A stretch of DNA of 64,000 bases from Bolinopsis microptera (taxonomy: Eukaryota; Ctenophora; Tentaculata; Lobata; Bolinopsidae). The stretch's first letter is position 1; every line of letters starts with the position of its first letter. The stretch is from NCBI RefSeq assembly GCF_026151205.1, contig NC_087076.1, forward strand, positions 2,937,902 to 3,001,901, in the 5' to 3' direction. The position numbers and the translations under genes are program-made. Under the pieces are notes generated by a model. The model did not search any database and was not told where the DNA came from. It was given only the letters and a program-made list of their open reading frames with translations. Of the stretch, positions 1-48,900 are shown piece after piece.

Positions 1-700
1 GTGGGGCTACTGCTCTGAAGGTCAGCCGGAGCTTGATTTCCTGCCCACCGCTTGGTATTTGGGAACGTCTTGGCTTTGCATCTTCAACTGCTCCAGTAAT
101 CAATCCACCGTGGACCATGAAATAGTGGCACAGTTTACTCACTTCTACTTCTAGCGGGATGTGGCCACAAGTTACTTTAACGGGAAAAAATCCCTCTTTT
201 TTTAGTTTACACACTGCACACGAGAAGCGATCAATCTTGAGCGACTCAGCTGATGTCTCTCGCTCCATTGATTTCTTCTATAACATATAAATTGTTTTCT
301 TCTCTACGATCCACTGATTCATGGGCAAGGCCAAGAGAAATGAGAATCACGGTCCATCCTGAAATCTGATTTCTATAACCAAATTGTGATTTTTATAACG
401 AAATTATGGTAGCAACAGCCAATAAAGTTACAGCCCTCCATCCACTGCTTCAAACGTCTTCTCTAGCACATATGAGACTTCAGGTAAAATATGATGATCA
501 CCACCCCCTTGGAACCCCATAATCTGACTCGGCGGGTTTTATTATGACTGGTAAAATTGTTGACCGGGAAAAATATGGCGGAATTTTTTAAAACCCACCA
601 CTTTATCCCAGTCATAATATTTCCGAGTAAGGTATAACATAGAATAGTATTAGTACCGCCTTCGGCGGTCGCGCGCTACTGTAAGCGAGAGCAGAGAGGG

Positions 701-808
701 TTGCTCTATAACCAGAGCCCTTGTGAAACAAGCGCAAAGCGCGTCACGCAGTTGGCAGTACGCGTAGACACATGGCTATGTGAAGCGAGAGGGCTCTGGT
801 TAGAGCAA
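701..808. repeat. Short terminal-inverted-repeat (MITE-like) element
   Basis: Left arm ttgctctataaccagagccc at 701-720 pairs with right arm gggctctggttagagcaa at 791-808, with about 70 bp between them. A related arm (gcgctctggttagaga) occurs near 38797-38812, so the arm sequence is dispersed. No ORF is inside. No clear target-site duplication is seen. Non-autonomous DNA element or foldback repeat are both possible. Confidence 0.55.
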
Positions 809-1482
809 AAATATATACAGTGTGTTAGAAATCTGCCCCAAAACAAAAATCAGCCTTCAAAATTCAGGTTAATGTGCATAATAAACTAACCATCTGCAAA
901 AAAATCGCAATAGTTTCCCCATTTGAAGTATCTGGCACGATTGAACGATCATTGTACGATGATCAACTTTTATGCTATCGTCAGAGTTAAAAATAAGACA
1001 CGAAATTTTAAAACTGAAATAATAAACTCTATACAACATACAAACATTGTTATCTATAGTATTAGTGTAAATACCAGAATACAACAGCGTTATTATTCCA
1101 AACTATCCATTCCAAATAAATAACTGCATACACATTAACTCCACTCAACTTGCGCTGTATAAATTCACCTAAGATACAATGATATCCCCATTTACCATGC
1201 CCCGACATACTCAAATTTTGAAGACCTACTGACAATGTCAAATTTAAAATTACATCACTTTTCAAGTTACAAAGAAAAGGACAAAAGACTACCGCTACAT
1301 CAAAAGTCATGAATCATGTACTAGGACACATTGATCATGGGGGTTCAGAACAACAAACATCTTAGAAAACTGGCTATTTTACTTTCGTCAGAAATATCAC
1401 ATATACATAGGACATAGAAAAATTTCTCGCAGGTGGAAACATAATTGACAATAACTTCCCAAAACCTAACCTAAAACTAAAG

Positions 1483-1488
1483 TTTATT
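1483..1488 (-). promoter_or_regulatory. Candidate poly(A) signal of RASA1
   Basis: TTTATT on the + strand reads AATAAA on the minus strand, about 360 bases downstream of the RASA1 stop codon. It is the first canonical hexamer I found after the stop. In this A+T-rich sequence a hexamer can occur by chance. Confidence 0.35.
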
Positions 1489-1846
1489 CTTTACATAAAT
1501 AGATTTTTGTAATGCTAGATGCTAGAAAATAACGCAGCAAGAGCAATGATGAATTAGTGATCTTGCTGGTCATTCTGCAGTCCGGCTTGGAGTCACAAGT
1601 TACTTCGTATAAAAGTAAAAAACGATCCTCGAATCACAGTACTCTACCTAAAGTCAAGAAACAGACCAAATCACGTCGCCGAGCAACGTTCTATATTAAA
1701 AACTAACAAATTCCACGAACTTAAAAACATGTTGTAGAAATAACGCCGCGATCAGCTCGTGTCGGCGCAAAGGAAATTGAATCTCAAGACCCGTCTTTAT
1801 CTCTTTTTCTCTACGAAAAAGTATAAAAACAGTTTGTCGTGGTGGT

Positions 1847-38414
<36,568 letters not shown>

Positions 38415-38704
38415 TCAATAAACATAGATTCATCCAATTCCTGGAAAATGATATTTAAGATTCATTTTATTTGACATTTGAGCCGCGCAGAATTATATAT
38501 TTTTAAATGTGGTACAAACATTTTTCAGCTTAAATTTCAATCATTTTTGTCGGAATACGTCAACTACAAACTGAATACAGCAGAATCAAGCAAGTTATAT
38601 AATAAACATATTTTATACGTATCAAATTTGATGTGCTTTCCGTGAAGATTTGTATAACGTCGTGACCCTCATTGTCGTTTCATCTAGTGTATCATTTCAT
38701 TTCA

Positions 38705-38812
38705 GTAGCGGGGCGAAAGCCGCGATACACGATACAGCAGCTCACTCGATCGTGCGGGCGCTACTATACTGCATACTGAAAGCGCGTCGCGCGAGCGCTC
38801 TGGTTAGAGAAA
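38705..38812. repeat. Diverged copy of GC-rich dispersed repeat
   Basis: ggggcgaaagccgcgataca followed by cgatacagc is a diverged inverted match to the hairpin at 40125-40148, and the right end gcgctctggttagaga matches the arm of the 701-808 element. Confidence 0.45.
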
Positions 38813-39176
38813 AATTGAACTATTTTATCATTTATATAATTGTATTATATTTATACTTATTATATATTACTATGTATAGATATCTATATATAGATATTGA
38901 ATAGGATTTGCTTTTTTTAAAGAAATTTATTTATTATGCGCGCCTTAACAGATATGAGGGATGAAAATGTAATAATAATAAATATAGAAAGTGTTACCTG
39001 GGGACCCCATGTAACTGTAAACTGATACTGATAGTGGTCATCAACACCAATAAAAACGGCGGAATGACAGGCTGATATGAGCGCAGCCCAGTAAAAATGA
39101 TGTAAATGTAGTAATTAGATTAGTAATTTGAAATACGTTGCCTTTCATTTGTCATTTTTGATTGTGAATATCATTA

Positions 39177-39255
39177 ACGGGTAATACTCGTAAAATATTT
39201 GTTCCAGGACCGTCGACGAATCCAACTCGGCGCGCGTCCTGGGAGGTTGTACATT
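39177..39255 (+). repeat. Solo arm of the 50270-50550 element
   Basis: Reads taacgggtaatactcgtaaa, then gaccgtcgacga and ggcgcgcgtcctggg, matching one arm of the inverted-repeat element at 50270-50550, with a short deletion. Confidence 0.75.
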
Positions 39256-39984
39256 TAAACCTATAGCAAGAATATCATTATTTTATCGGTTCATTGTAAT
39301 TGCAAATTGTATACTTTCCGCCCGGCTGTGATTTTTTTTTCATTTATAAAGGAGCGAACATATTTTTGCTACAACATATAAAATGCAATTTAATGTGTCA
39401 AAATTAAACTAGCGTAATTATTTTATTTGGGAATTCCCCCTCCCCCCTCGTGCCTCGGCTGATTACGTAATATGCAAACAACCCATTATCAATGCTTACT
39501 AGAAATCTAAGACTAAAGTGAGGCCGCTAGTCGAATGCCATGTGGTCTTCAAACCTTGATGTCATTTACAGTGGTTAAAGATTCAAATTAAAGTCGAATT
39601 CATCCGTAGGTTTAAGCTGGGGACCCAGGCTATTATATTCATAAACATAGATTTATGAACATAGAATAGAGATTCTGCGGAATAACAGGCTGAGCGCCGC
39701 CCAGTAACCGTAGTTTTAGAACTTGCTATAATGCTGACGCGCGCTTCGATCTGCTTAGTAATTTATTTGTTATTGACGATTCTAATCATTTATATTCCAA
39801 ATAAATGTTGTTCGGGTACAACCCATTAAGGATTCGCCAGTTGAACTTTAAAGCAACCATAAGTACGATTATACTTATAACATTAACTTAAGTTAGCGTT
39901 TTCTGGAAGGTTTGTGAACTCACTACTCAGTATAGTAGGTGGATCGATCATGATCTTGTCATTTGACCATTGTTAATGATCTGG

Positions 39985-40163
39985 CCCGGCGCGCGCTACT
40001 TCGTAGCACTTGCCGTTTCGAGAAGAAAGCGGCGCGCGCTACTTCGAAGAAATTTAGACGAGTAACATCCGTCAATCTTGTCATACGTTGTACTTGTAGA
40101 CCTGCCGCGCACGAGTGCGCGGCTGTATCGTGGCTTTCGCCACGATACTAGTACTACTACTAG
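39985..40163. repeat. GC-rich repeat with three successive hairpins
   Basis: Two copies of cggcgcgcgctacttcg lead into three adjacent inverted repeats: gccgcgcac/gtgcgcggc (40104-40123), gtatcgtggc/gccacgatac (40125-40148) and actagta/tactagt (about 40146-40163). Related sequence occurs inverted near 50135-50215. Confidence 0.65.
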
Positions 40164-40417
40164 TGATTGGTGATACCACTTAGTGAAACGACAATCAACA
40201 ATGGATAATGGGGGTCACGACTTGATACAATCATGATCATGGTGAAATGCATGGTTATGTTAATAATTTCTTCCACTATGCACTAGTTTCTGAGTTAATT
40301 GACGATGTCAATTCATGGCAGCTCGGTGCGGCACAGTAACGCATCGCGCTAAAAGTTTCTGAGCAGTAGATAGTTTCGGGAAGATCTAACACTAACAGCA
40401 ATAGAAACACGATATTA

Positions 40418-40618
40418 TTGTCTCGGGACGATCGATCGATGGTGAAACTAAACGCGTTCGTGGTTCAGCTTAAAAACGCGGACTTATGTTTGTGTTTATA
40501 TCGAGACGATCTTGGATTTATCATTAAGACTACGAGACGAACTGTCATCAAGAGATACGATATAATACCTAGTGATAGTTTTATGTGGAGGCATTTACAG
40601 ATCATGAAAACGTCATAA
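40418..40618 (+). CDS. Doubtful small ORF, 66 codons
   Basis: Encodes NAFVVQLKNADLCLCLYRDD and a basic middle. No recognised domain. It is included because the composition looks protein-like and it lies in unique sequence between two genes; a chance ORF is as likely. Confidence 0.15.
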   Translation: MSRDDRSMVKLNAFVVQLKNADLCLCLYRDDLGFIIKTTRRTVIKRYDIIPSDSFMWRHLQIMKTS

Positions 40619-41045
40619 TAGAATTAAATTTAAACTTTGTGTAGTACCAGAAGAAGAAACTGAAGCCTAAGTAAAGGTGGATAGAGAACTGACGTCAAAA
40701 ATAAAAATAAGGTGTCCAGCCGTTCCTGAAATTTTATCCTGACTATAAAAATCAGAAAAACATTCAAATTTACTGTTCGAGTAGACACAGATCTATCCAT
40801 AGAAGTTATTAAATAAAGACTGATCAAAATCATTAAGTTTTTACAGTATTTGATGAATTGCAGCACATTTAATACCCAATTCGTCGAAACCAGGTGTTTC
40901 ATACTCTCGAATAAAGACCAGGCCTGTTATCAATGATAACGTACCATCAAATACTGTACCCAAAGAATGATAAACATACTATCGTGTATAGAAAGATTCT
41001 AAGCAATGTGATCAATGATCATACAGATTATATGCTCCTTCAAAT

Positions 41046-41282
41046 GTGAGCGCCGTCGTCATGTATCACTTAAGATTTTCACACAAAATAAAATACCTCA
41101 ACATAGTTCTTGTCGAATATAATGACTGCATGGCTACAGTTCTAGGAGACAGTCCGAATTCGAATTCAACGTTTACTGTAAGTGTAAAATACTATCACTT
41201 ACCACAGAATCAAACAAATTTTGATTTCATCTCTGATTTCATCCAGGGGTATTTTTTGAAAAAGTATTTAGTCGTGAAATAA
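41046..41282 (+). CDS. Doubtful small ORF, 78 codons
   Basis: Contains NIVLVEYNDCMATVLGDSPN and VSVKYYHLPQNQTNFDF. No recognised domain, no signal peptide. Same strand as 40418-40618 and about 430 bp away, so both might be exons of one gene, but no splice evidence was found. Confidence 0.15.
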   Translation: MSAVVMYHLRFSHKIKYLNIVLVEYNDCMATVLGDSPNSNSTFTVSVKYYHLPQNQTNFDFISDFIQGYFLKKYLVVK

Positions 41283-42865
41283 CCTCCTAAATATAATTGA
41301 TCACTGATCAGCTTATACACGTGAAATTAGCGTTGCCGTTAAGGCAACATTTTTAATAAAGAAACGGTGATTATAAAAATCTTTTTCAAGGAAAACTTTT
41401 AAAAAGAACAACATGGAAATTGGAAATTAATGATCTACCAAATCGCAAAGGCATAATGTTGCATTAATCGTAGCGGGAGGAGACCGGCCTCTCCTTCCGT
41501 CGAGTGACCGATTGTCAGATTGTGTAACAACGAAGCTCATGTAATCTTCAGGTAAATCATGCGCACTCCACCGTCATGATGGTACGCAAATAGAAAGCTT
41601 GCTGGCTGCCAAAATTACTTTGAGTAGGTGATCTACCCAGCCTGCCTGTTGGGAATGAAGTGCTCCTTTTAACTCGCCATATCAGTAGATCACTAAATCT
41701 ATAGTAATGATAAGTTGCTTACTTAATAAGTAGGAACCTCTTATTAAAGTTCACACCAATAACCAACTATTACTGTACTGGGTAAAACTGGATAAACACT
41801 GAATGTTTGAGAAAATAAAATCACGGTTCTACAAAAGCAGAGGAAGAAATGAAATGAAATCGAACTGGTGATTACTTACCATGTTCATGATAACAGAAAG
41901 CTACTATAAAAGGGAAATGAACGTGCCGGCTAACTGGACCGGATTAAGTTACAGACAGAGAATTACAATTTCAGCGACCCCAGTAACCCTAAACCCACGA
42001 CAACGTGCTTTAGAAAATGTGTAAAACTATGTGCTAATGGATTCGCATGTAGTTTACAACTCCGACTAAAGTCATCCCTCTAAATAGATGTCAGACTGGA
42101 CACACTGTTGAATTTTTCCAGTTTTAGTTTAGTTCTACTTGATAACGCAGAGGCTATAGAGTCTGAAGGGATGGGATGACAGGAAAGTAACACAAAAACA
42201 CGGACAAAGCGGATTAACTAACTATAGCCCGAGCTAATAAACATCGCATAATTCGTAGGTCATGATAGGAAGTAAATATAACAGGATTAGGGCAAAATAC
42301 GGACCGCAAACTGATCAAAAGGGCGCTGCAACAAGTTACAAACCCGACTCGAGATTGCAAAGGAGAAGGCGTTGTTATTCAATCTCAGGGCATGAACCTC
42401 CAAAGTTAAGGATGAGCTGCTGACGACACGCTACCGTCACAAATTGTGGCCAAAAATAAGCAATATATCTGCAGGAGGGGTGTCAAATTTCTGATTAGCT
42501 GCCAGATGAGAGGAAGTGAATGTTGCAGCGAGCCTGGTGGAGTCACCTGCACCTACATTGTGTAGATTGTGTAGTAATGAAACATGACATTATAATAATA
42601 GTAACTTTAAATATAAATTTATCAAAATTTCAGCTTAACATTGAAACATGATTAAATTATAACATCTCTGGTTCAAAGAATTTTAAGGGCTTAAAATTCA
42701 AAATTAGCGAATATTTTCTAGCAAATAAATAATTGAAAACACCCAGTACAAAAACCAGTCCCAGGATTCCTAAGTTTTCGCTAGCACGATGATACTCAAG
42801 TAGCTACTAGTTAAGAACATTAAAATAATTCATGCAAGTCAGAGATCTGATAAAAGAGAACATCT

Positions 42866-42988
42866 CTAACTCTTGTCGACTTGTGTACCAGCAGGTACAT
42901 CCACAACGCCGGACTTCTTAATGACCACATCCTTAAGTGGCTTGTCACGGGAGTTGGTCTTTGTACCTTCAATCTTCCTGACAATATC
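42866..42988 (-). CDS. PPIB: PPIB exon 5 (C-terminus, stop)
   Basis: Encodes [20 protein letters not shown], then [14 protein letters not shown] and ends QVDKS with a TAG stop. Matches [19 protein letters not shown] of human PPIB. Acceptor tttcccag. Confidence 0.94.
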   Translation of the reverse strand, partial: DIVRKIEGTKTNSRDKPLKDVVIKKSGVVDVPAGTQVDKS

Positions 42989-45900
42989 CTGGGAAAAAGA
43001 GGTAAGGTTACATACTGATAGTTACACGATGTTTTGTATCTTTTGATACAGGACTATCTCTATATAGTTAAGTCAAGTTTTTCAAACAGATTAGCCTGAT
43101 TGAAATAATACATTTTCATTCGAATAATAATAGAAATATTTAAGTGGATCGTTCGACCTTCGAAGTCCCTAGGGCCTAGTTTGAAATTAATCAAGTTGCC
43201 TTTAACTTTAATACAACCTATTTGTCTAATGAATATCTCCACTTACAATTCCTTTAGTGATTTTGCCGAAGACGACGTGTCTTCCGTCCAACCAGGGAGT
43301 TTTCACAGTGGTAATGAAGAATTGAGAGCCGTTGGTGTCTTTACCAGCGTTAGCCATGCTCAGCCACATTGGTCCGAAGTGCTTCAGCTTGAAGTTTTCG
43401 TCTTTGAATTTGTCTCCGTAGATGCTCTTGCCTGAAAGTTTATCTCTATTAAATTTGCAATTGCAGCATAAATTGTTCTGCCTTTCATTACTGCTAGACA
43501 TAAGACAGAACGTTATTCAAAGTTGTTGATGTCACTTGTTAGTAGCGGGATTAATAGACATTGTTTTAGTTCGATGCATAACGAAAGTAACATGTCCACT
43601 TCACTGATATTGTACTGTCGGATGAAATCCAGCATGACGTGTCCTTCACTCATAGGATTTGCACTTTGGGCACTTTGTTATTTTAATGATAGCGCGCGTG
43701 GCTAGCGGCGCGCGGTAAGGATATAAAAAGCCGTGTACTGTTTCAGAATATCTGACCGCCGCGTACAAACATAGTACTGTTTCGTGTCTTTAAAACAGTC
43801 ATTTACGTCGACATAACAATTAATCTGCTTTCGGATGCCAAATGCGAATGAACCGTTTAAATGGAAATGGAAATACGAAACAGTTTCGCCGTCTTTTGTA
43901 CAAAATTCCAAGATCTGAAGCGAGTAATCAAGGTTTGCGTGAAGGTACTGGACATTATTTTTGCGGTTAAAAACAGGGGAAACAAGGAGACATTTTTCCC
44001 ATGGGAATAACACACAACGCTTTAAGTGTGCAGAGTGAATGTCTGCAAGTATGAAATAAACTCAAATTGTACTCTGAGCGACGTTGAATCTAAACTGGAA
44101 AAAATAATGTATAGCAATATAAATACACGAAAATAAATATTTAACACTTTGAAGAAATAGCCCGAATACACCCTCTGATGAAGTAATTTAATCAGTCAAC
44201 TGTCAAATTGTAAGTCGAATGTGGGAGGACATGGTTTGGACCCAAGAATGCAAACAGCTTGAAAAATACTAAGTATAAAGAAGATTCGAATTTTTAATAA
44301 GACGGTTCTATATGTAGAAGATACTTTATCTTTTTATTAAAAGATACCTGACCGGCCTATTTACGTAATATTAAACATTATCTCTTGTACCTATTCCCCT
44401 ACTAGTTCAATTAGTTTTAAGCTCGCTGACCAAGTAGTCATATTTGAGCATTCTATTCAAGGAAGTATCAGAGCAACAGCCAGACGATTGTAAGTTCAAA
44501 GTACCTACCCAACACTAAAAGGGAAATTCAAACAGTTCAAATGCAGAGGAATTATAATTTTGATATTTCTAACATCAGCTTATCAACAGTTTTTATGACA
44601 GGACTCTTTCTGATTATTGAATCAAGTTACGTGTCTTGAAATTTTCACACTGTAATTACCGATTATGAGCAGATGCATTTTAGAGCACGCAAGAGGTTTC
44701 TAATAAATACATGTATTGCAAAGAAAACAATTTCAAAACTGTTGAAAATATTACAAATAAATATTGATATAAAAAACGTTTGAAACAAATCGTAGATAAT
44801 GTTAAAATTCAAAACTGTATTAATGCAACATTTGTCCGGTCAATAATGTGCCAGGAGGAGTCCATTATGTTCATATATATATCCATATATTGAACTTAAG
44901 ATTGAGTTCTGATCATTGCTCGCCAGTCTTACGAAAAAGTATAATCTTGTGATTGAAAGGTTGAAGTTGCCAACCCTCTGACAGGAGCAAATTGAGAGAC
45001 GCAGTATTTGTCTTTTCAGCACAGGCGTGTACCCGGCATTCCATACCATGGGTTTTCTGAACTATCTTCAGAGCATTCCTAAGAAGGATTCTAGCTAACC
45101 CTCTCCCTCGGTGACCCTCTTTAACATGAAGCTGCCCAATACTTCCCGTACCATACACAGCTAACCATGCTATCGGAGTTGTTGGATCACTGTTACTGAA
45201 AATACCAAAGCATGGCCTTTGTGTTATGTTTGCCAATACCATCGACTGTAGGCTGTCATAACTTGCATCACCGAAACCAATGTCCAGAGCCCACTGTTTG
45301 GTGATTACCTCAGCATGACCTTCCAGCAGTGGACCGAGTATGTAGCCTTGCGGTACAGATATTTGGCCAGGTTCTGTTGTAGGAGAAGCTATCATGTTGT
45401 GGTTAAATTTACTGGGATCTTTTCCAAAGTGAAAGTTAAGTCGTTGGATGACACCTCTGACGATGTCATCAAAATATCTCGTCTGCATATTCATTACGAA
45501 CCAACTACTGAAATTTGCCTCATTCTTGCCATTCAGGACTTCATCTAAAAAAATATCGATCTCTTCCAAGGTTGCTTCATCATCGATAAAGAAGTCCATT
45601 CTTACAATTAGTTTGTTGTCAATTTGTTGGTGAATGATGCTAGAATAAATATGACCCGTTGACGATTGAAAAGAATTTACTATCACGTTTCCGTCCTTTG
45701 GAAGCCAACCCTTTTCAATGAAACTTACATGAGTCTTGAAAAGAAACATCTTTTCTGGAATCTCCAACGACTTTAAAGGAGCAATTTTCTCCATCAAGAT
45801 AGTACACATTGGCTACAACCTAATAATGTTGATGAAGTTAACTTTTGCGAGCAAGCTATGGTAAAATATCAAAGTCCAGGACTTGCAGGGTAAATGAATT

Positions 45901-48900
45901 AACTTAACGGGTCGATAAAAAAGACGCATGGCAAGATGCAGTAATTAACAATCAGAGGGGAAGTTGGTCGTTTAGCTCCGGACAGTCTATGCAACGTCTA
46001 TGCAACGTCCGTGCAACAACAAAAGAACCGTCTATGCAACGTCTATGCAACGTCCCTGCACAATGAACACTCTATGCACACTCCCTGCACGGTCAGTCTA
46101 TGCAACGTCTATGCAACGTCTATGCAACGTCCCTGCACAGTACCATATGAACACCGGCTACTAGCCGGCTACTAGCCGGCTAGTAGCCACTTTTGTAATA
46201 ACAGCTCCTCAACTTCACATTAACAACCGGCTACTAACCGGCACTTGAAAAGTGGTCACTAGCCGGCTACTAACCGGCTACTAGCCGGCTAGTGACCACA
46301 AAGTGGCTACTAACCGGCTACTAAGCGGTCACTAGCCGGCTATTAGCCGAGCTCTAAAGCAGACCTATTAGTAGCCGGTTCTAAACCGGCTACTAGCCGG
46401 CACTTGAAAAGCGGTCACTAGCCGGCTACTAACCGGCTACTAACCGGCTAGTAACCACCAAGTGGCTACTAACCGGCTACTAACCGGTCACTAGCCGGCT
46501 CTTAAGCGGACCTACTAGCCGGCACTCGAAAAGCGGTTAGTAGCCACTTGGTGGTTACTAGCCGGTTAGTAGCCGGTTAGTAGCCGGCTAGCGACCGCTT
46601 TTCGAGTGCCGGCTAGTAGCCGGTTTGGAACCGGCTACTAGTAGGTCTGCTTTAGAGCTCGGCTAATAGCCGGCTAGTGACCGCTTAGTAGCCGGTTAGT
46701 AGCCACTTTGTGGTCACTAGCCGGCTAGTAGCCGGTTAGTAGCCGGCTAGTGACCACTTTTCAAGTGCCGGTTAGTAGCCGGTTGGTAATGTGAAGTTGA
46801 GGAGCTGTTATTACAAAAGTGGCTACTAGCCGGCTAGTAGCCGGCTAGTAGCCGGCTAGTAGCCGGTGTTCATATGGTACTGTGCAGGGACGTTGCATAG
46901 ACGTTGCATAAACGTTGCATAGACTGACCGTGCAGGGAGTGTGCATAGAGTGTTCATTGTGCAGGGACGTTGCATAGACGTTGCATAGACGGTTCTTTTG
47001 TTGTTGCATGGACGTTGCATAGACGTTGCATAGACTGTCCGGAGCTAAACGACCAAGTTGCCCCGAGGAGTCCTAACTCTCCTCGCGTCCTAAGATGCCG
47101 TTTCTCCTGTCTCATTTATGAATGTTTCATGGGAATCATAATTCAAACAAAGAAATTCTTTTTATTGATAAAACTTTAAAGTTAGACCGTTCTCAAAACT
47201 GTAAATGACACAAGGTTTTATTACTGGTGAGTGGTATTACAGGTTGCATTAAACAGTCGGTCTATTCAATGAGGTACACAGTGTGTACTACGGTAGTTTT
47301 AATTTCATGGAACTTGTTATCTGCTCAATGATTGAGATTATCCCGAAGGAACATTTTCTTAAAAGGTCAAAGTTCTTGTAACTTATTTCGCTCATTGTAT
47401 GAACTATTTTAAAATCGTTTCAGGGAGAAAATTAGAAACAAAAACAGATTCCTGAGCTACGTGCCTCCATGACCATTATTACTAGATTACGGACTGTGTA
47501 AGAATCTAAGAATTTGCCATAAATTTATATAATATAATATTTAAATGTAATATTTATAATATTTATCTGAACAGGATTATCTTGGAAAAGTGCATTTAAT
47601 TAGGTTAGTAAGGATGATAATTCTTGAATCTGATGAAGGCCAGGGTTAACATTTTCGTAATACTATGATCGAATCTTGTTGCTACCTGTTGTTATGGGGT
47701 TGTTATACACCCAACAGAACAAAATATGCAGATTATCACGTCATGTCTAAACTAAAATTCAAACGCTTAAAGTCACGAAGTATACCTCGTAATTATTGTA
47801 TTGATTATATTAATAAATTATCGATAAGTAATGATGTAATACGATAAAGCAAATATGTGAATCGTAGGGATGAACGTTACTTAAAACAATTACGATTTAC
47901 GTAAATTGCATAACTCAAAAGTCACAACTATGTACATTGTACAACTATTTACATAGAGAAAAATATAAATATTATAGAAGGGTTATTGAGGGGGTTTCAC
48001 CCAATTTTCACTCCATTTCAACCATCCCCAAATCAAAATATTTCGTTGTTTTTGGGCAAGATGGAATAAATTTTACATTCAATTTTCTCTCCATGCTATG
48101 CATTTGTAACTGGGTCTCTCCTACTGTTATCTATAGAAAAGTCGCAAATCATCCTAATTTATTTAAAATCTTATTGGCCTAGCTTATATTCTCGGCTTGT
48201 GAACCACGATTCAGCTCCCTAATTTTCAACAGTAAGTCTTGGGAACTAATATCTAAATAAAATACTAAGAGGCAAAGGTTGAAGGTTCTGGATCAATTCA
48301 GAACCTTCTCACCAATTCTATAACAAGAAAAAGTGTTGGAGCGCCTACATTGTAGACGCTCCAACACTTTTACAAGTTTAATTTGGAAATGTAACATGTT
48401 GTGTAATCCCAGTTTGTAAGCAGAAAAGGGGCCAATTTCTTTGCTTCTTGAGAAAGATGGGTGGGTAAAAGAGAAGAGGAGTGTGTCATATAAAGTGAGC
48501 CACTGCCTGATGGCTCATTCTAAGGCTTAATATGCATACAACATTTGATATCGGGTCAGATAGCCTTGCAAAACAATATGCGATGTACTCAGGGGTTGGA
48601 TCAAATATATACATGAATAGACATGGACGAAACAGAGCTATATAATTGTTCAGTTCAACAATCCTTTTGTAATAGTCCTGTAATTTCTCATTTTTGGAAC
48701 CATTTATATGTTATTAGCACCCAAGTCCCAACCCCAATATCATCATTGCCCAAAATAAATTGAATACTATCACTAGCCACTCGTAATACTTTCTAGATAG
48801 CTACGCTATTATCTTTTGAAGGACTTTTGAAAAAATAAGAAACTGACCTCCAGTTCCGTCGCCTCTGGTGAAATCACCTCCCTGAATCATGAAGTCCTTG

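Larger units (their letters stand above)
1..1846. other. 3' flank of RASA1, no gene seen
   Basis: No coding exon could be supported here on either strand; the short open frames lack codon bias, splice context or recognisable motifs. The stretch holds a small hairpin element (701-808), a GC-rich hairpin accgccttcggcggt near 656-670, and the probable 3' untranslated region of RASA1 on the minus strand below 1847. Confidence 0.6.
38415..42865. other. Intergenic region between RASA1 and PPIB
   Basis: Presumably holds the RASA1 promoter on its left side, though no clear core promoter motif was found. Contains dispersed hairpin repeats (38705-38812, 39177-39255, 39985-40163) and two short + strand ORFs (40418 and 41046) of doubtful status. 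From 41283 to 42865 I see nothing recognisable. Confidence 0.6.
43432..48847 (-). other. PPIB intron 3, host of a nested gene
   Basis: A 5.4-kb intron containing the GLYAT-like gene (44913-45809), a 1.1-kb foldback element (45957-47064) and two hairpins (48281-48371). A 103-codon minus-strand ORF at 43702-44013 has no recognised motif. The other PPIB introns hold nothing notable: 42989-43246, 48942-49057 and 49172-49312. Confidence 0.85.

Noticed and set aside
46970-47179. ORF crossing the right end of the foldback element
   Set aside because: First half is translated short repeats; no conserved motif.
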